A DNA stretch of 64,000 bases from Desertimonas sp963732335 (GTDB taxonomy: Bacteria > Actinomycetota > Acidimicrobiia > Acidimicrobiales > Ilumatobacteraceae). The stretch is from assembly GCA_963732335.1 (NCBI GenBank), contig CAVSZO010000005.1:1-64000 (forward strand). The letters run 5' to 3'. The position numbers and the translations under genes were made by a program. Every line of letters starts with the position of its first letter. The first letter of the stretch is position 1. The notes beneath the pieces were generated by a model. It ran no database searches, had not been told where the DNA came from, and saw nothing but the letters and a program-made list of their open reading frames with translations. Below, piece after piece: positions 63,528 to 64,000 of this stretch.

Positions 63528-64000
63528 CGTTCCGATGGCTCGTAGTAGTGGGCGAGGAAACGGATCAGCGTCCTCGCCCCGTCGACGATCGATTGCAATT
63601 CGACACGCTCGTCGATGCCGTGGATGTCGACGGCGCGAGGGCCGTAGCACACGGCGGGGATGGCGTACTCGTTGAGGTAGTAGCGGGCGTCGGTCGTCGA
63701 CCCGAGGCCGTACGGTGCTGCCGCCTTGCCGTGCGTTTCCAGGTGGGCGGCGGCGATCGCCTCGCACGAGCGGGTGCTCTGCATCGATCGCGTAGCCGGC
63801 GGCTCGAAAGCCGTTCGTGCGCACGGTCGGGGGGCGCGCAGTCAGCGCCACGGACGTCGAGGCGATCTCGGCGATCGCCGTGTTGAACGCACTCGACCGC
63901 GTCGTCGATCGTCCACGCTCGCGGGAAGCCGAAGCGGACACCCAGCGTCGCCGAGGACGGCACACTCGATTGCCAGTCACCGGCGCGGACCTCGCCGATG
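63524..64000 (-). CDS. M20-family peptidase/deacylase, C-terminal part (runs off the window)
   Basis: Partial; the N-terminus lies beyond 64000. Reading across two indels (near 63870 and 63790) gives SSATLGVRFGFPRAWTIDDA, TVRTNGFRAAGYAIDAEHPL, APYGLGSTTDARYYLNEYAI and GIDERVELQSIVDGARTLIR, the C-terminal end of the M20 (acetylornithine deacetylase/ArgE/DapE-like) zinc hydrolases, with the late metal-binding His in AVDIHGIDE. It is the most upstream gene visible of the peptide-importer operon, whose products could be cleaved by it after import. Substrate unknown. Confidence 0.75.

Noticed and set aside
1..64000. tRNA, rRNA, CRISPR, prophage or complete insertion sequence
   Set aside because: I scanned for cloverleaf-like TTCGAA contexts, regular direct repeats and transposase motifs and saw none convincing; the pRiA4b ORF-3-like gene alone is not an insertion sequence.

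Overview
This 64 kb window is high-GC DNA from an actinobacterium. Gene types (ABC sugar importers without their own ATPase, DUF2630, Uma2, FmdB zinc ribbon, many LacI/GntR/MerR regulators) and the GC-rich codon use suggest a free-living, carbohydrate-degrading lineage, possibly Acidimicrobiia. That placement is inference; there is no rRNA, tRNA or marker gene to confirm it. I saw no phage, intact insertion sequence or CRISPR array.

A property that affects every entry: about two dozen genes carry one or more single-base frameshifts although the protein on both sides of the break keeps its conserved motifs. This looks like indel error in a long-read or low-coverage assembly more than pseudogene decay. 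I give one feature per inferred original gene and state where it is broken.

Layout. 0-19.4 kb is a mosaic of small metabolic and regulatory genes: O-methyltransferase, flavin/F420-type oxidoreductase, DinB, DoxX, SNase-lamin-tail protein, then a minus-strand operon (BNR-repeat protein, MoaD-like carrier, add, ADP-ribosylglycohydrolase fused to a phosphatase-like domain), acyl-ACP thioesterase, metallo-beta-lactamase fold hydrolase, exported truncated hemoglobin, AraC/VOC, alpha/beta hydrolase, MerR, STAS, epimerase and zinc alcohol dehydrogenase. A 48-bp inverted-repeat element occurs twice (9.0 and 10.4 kb). 19.5-25.2 kb is a compact sugar-uptake cassette (binding protein, fused double permease, ROK kinase, GntR, SIS protein) with visibly higher GC than its flanks, closed by a hairpin terminator. 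25.2-35.1 kb is an accessory stretch: a 5'-truncated DUF4143 gene, two Uma2 paralogues, a full and a truncated cupin copy, a pRiA4b ORF-3-like gene, a ThDP enzyme/cyclase pair and a Phd/VapC-type toxin-antitoxin pair with a palindromic operator.

36-56 kb is a large glycoside-utilisation region: two more CUT1 sugar importers, phytanoyl-CoA-type dioxygenase, double VOC protein, aldo-keto reductase, GH1 beta-glucosidase, CehA/McbA metallohydrolase, GH2 enzyme, an unclassified 876-residue glycosidase-like protein, two LacI regulators and palindromic LacI-type operators. 56.5-64 kb is a minus-strand, translationally coupled peptide-type ABC importer operon with an M20 peptidase, FCD-type GntR regulator and alpha/beta hydrolase.

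Working model: the organism imports oligosaccharides or glycosides through several importers energised by a shared ATPase encoded elsewhere, hydrolyses them in the cytoplasm, and controls each cluster with a local LacI or GntR repressor.
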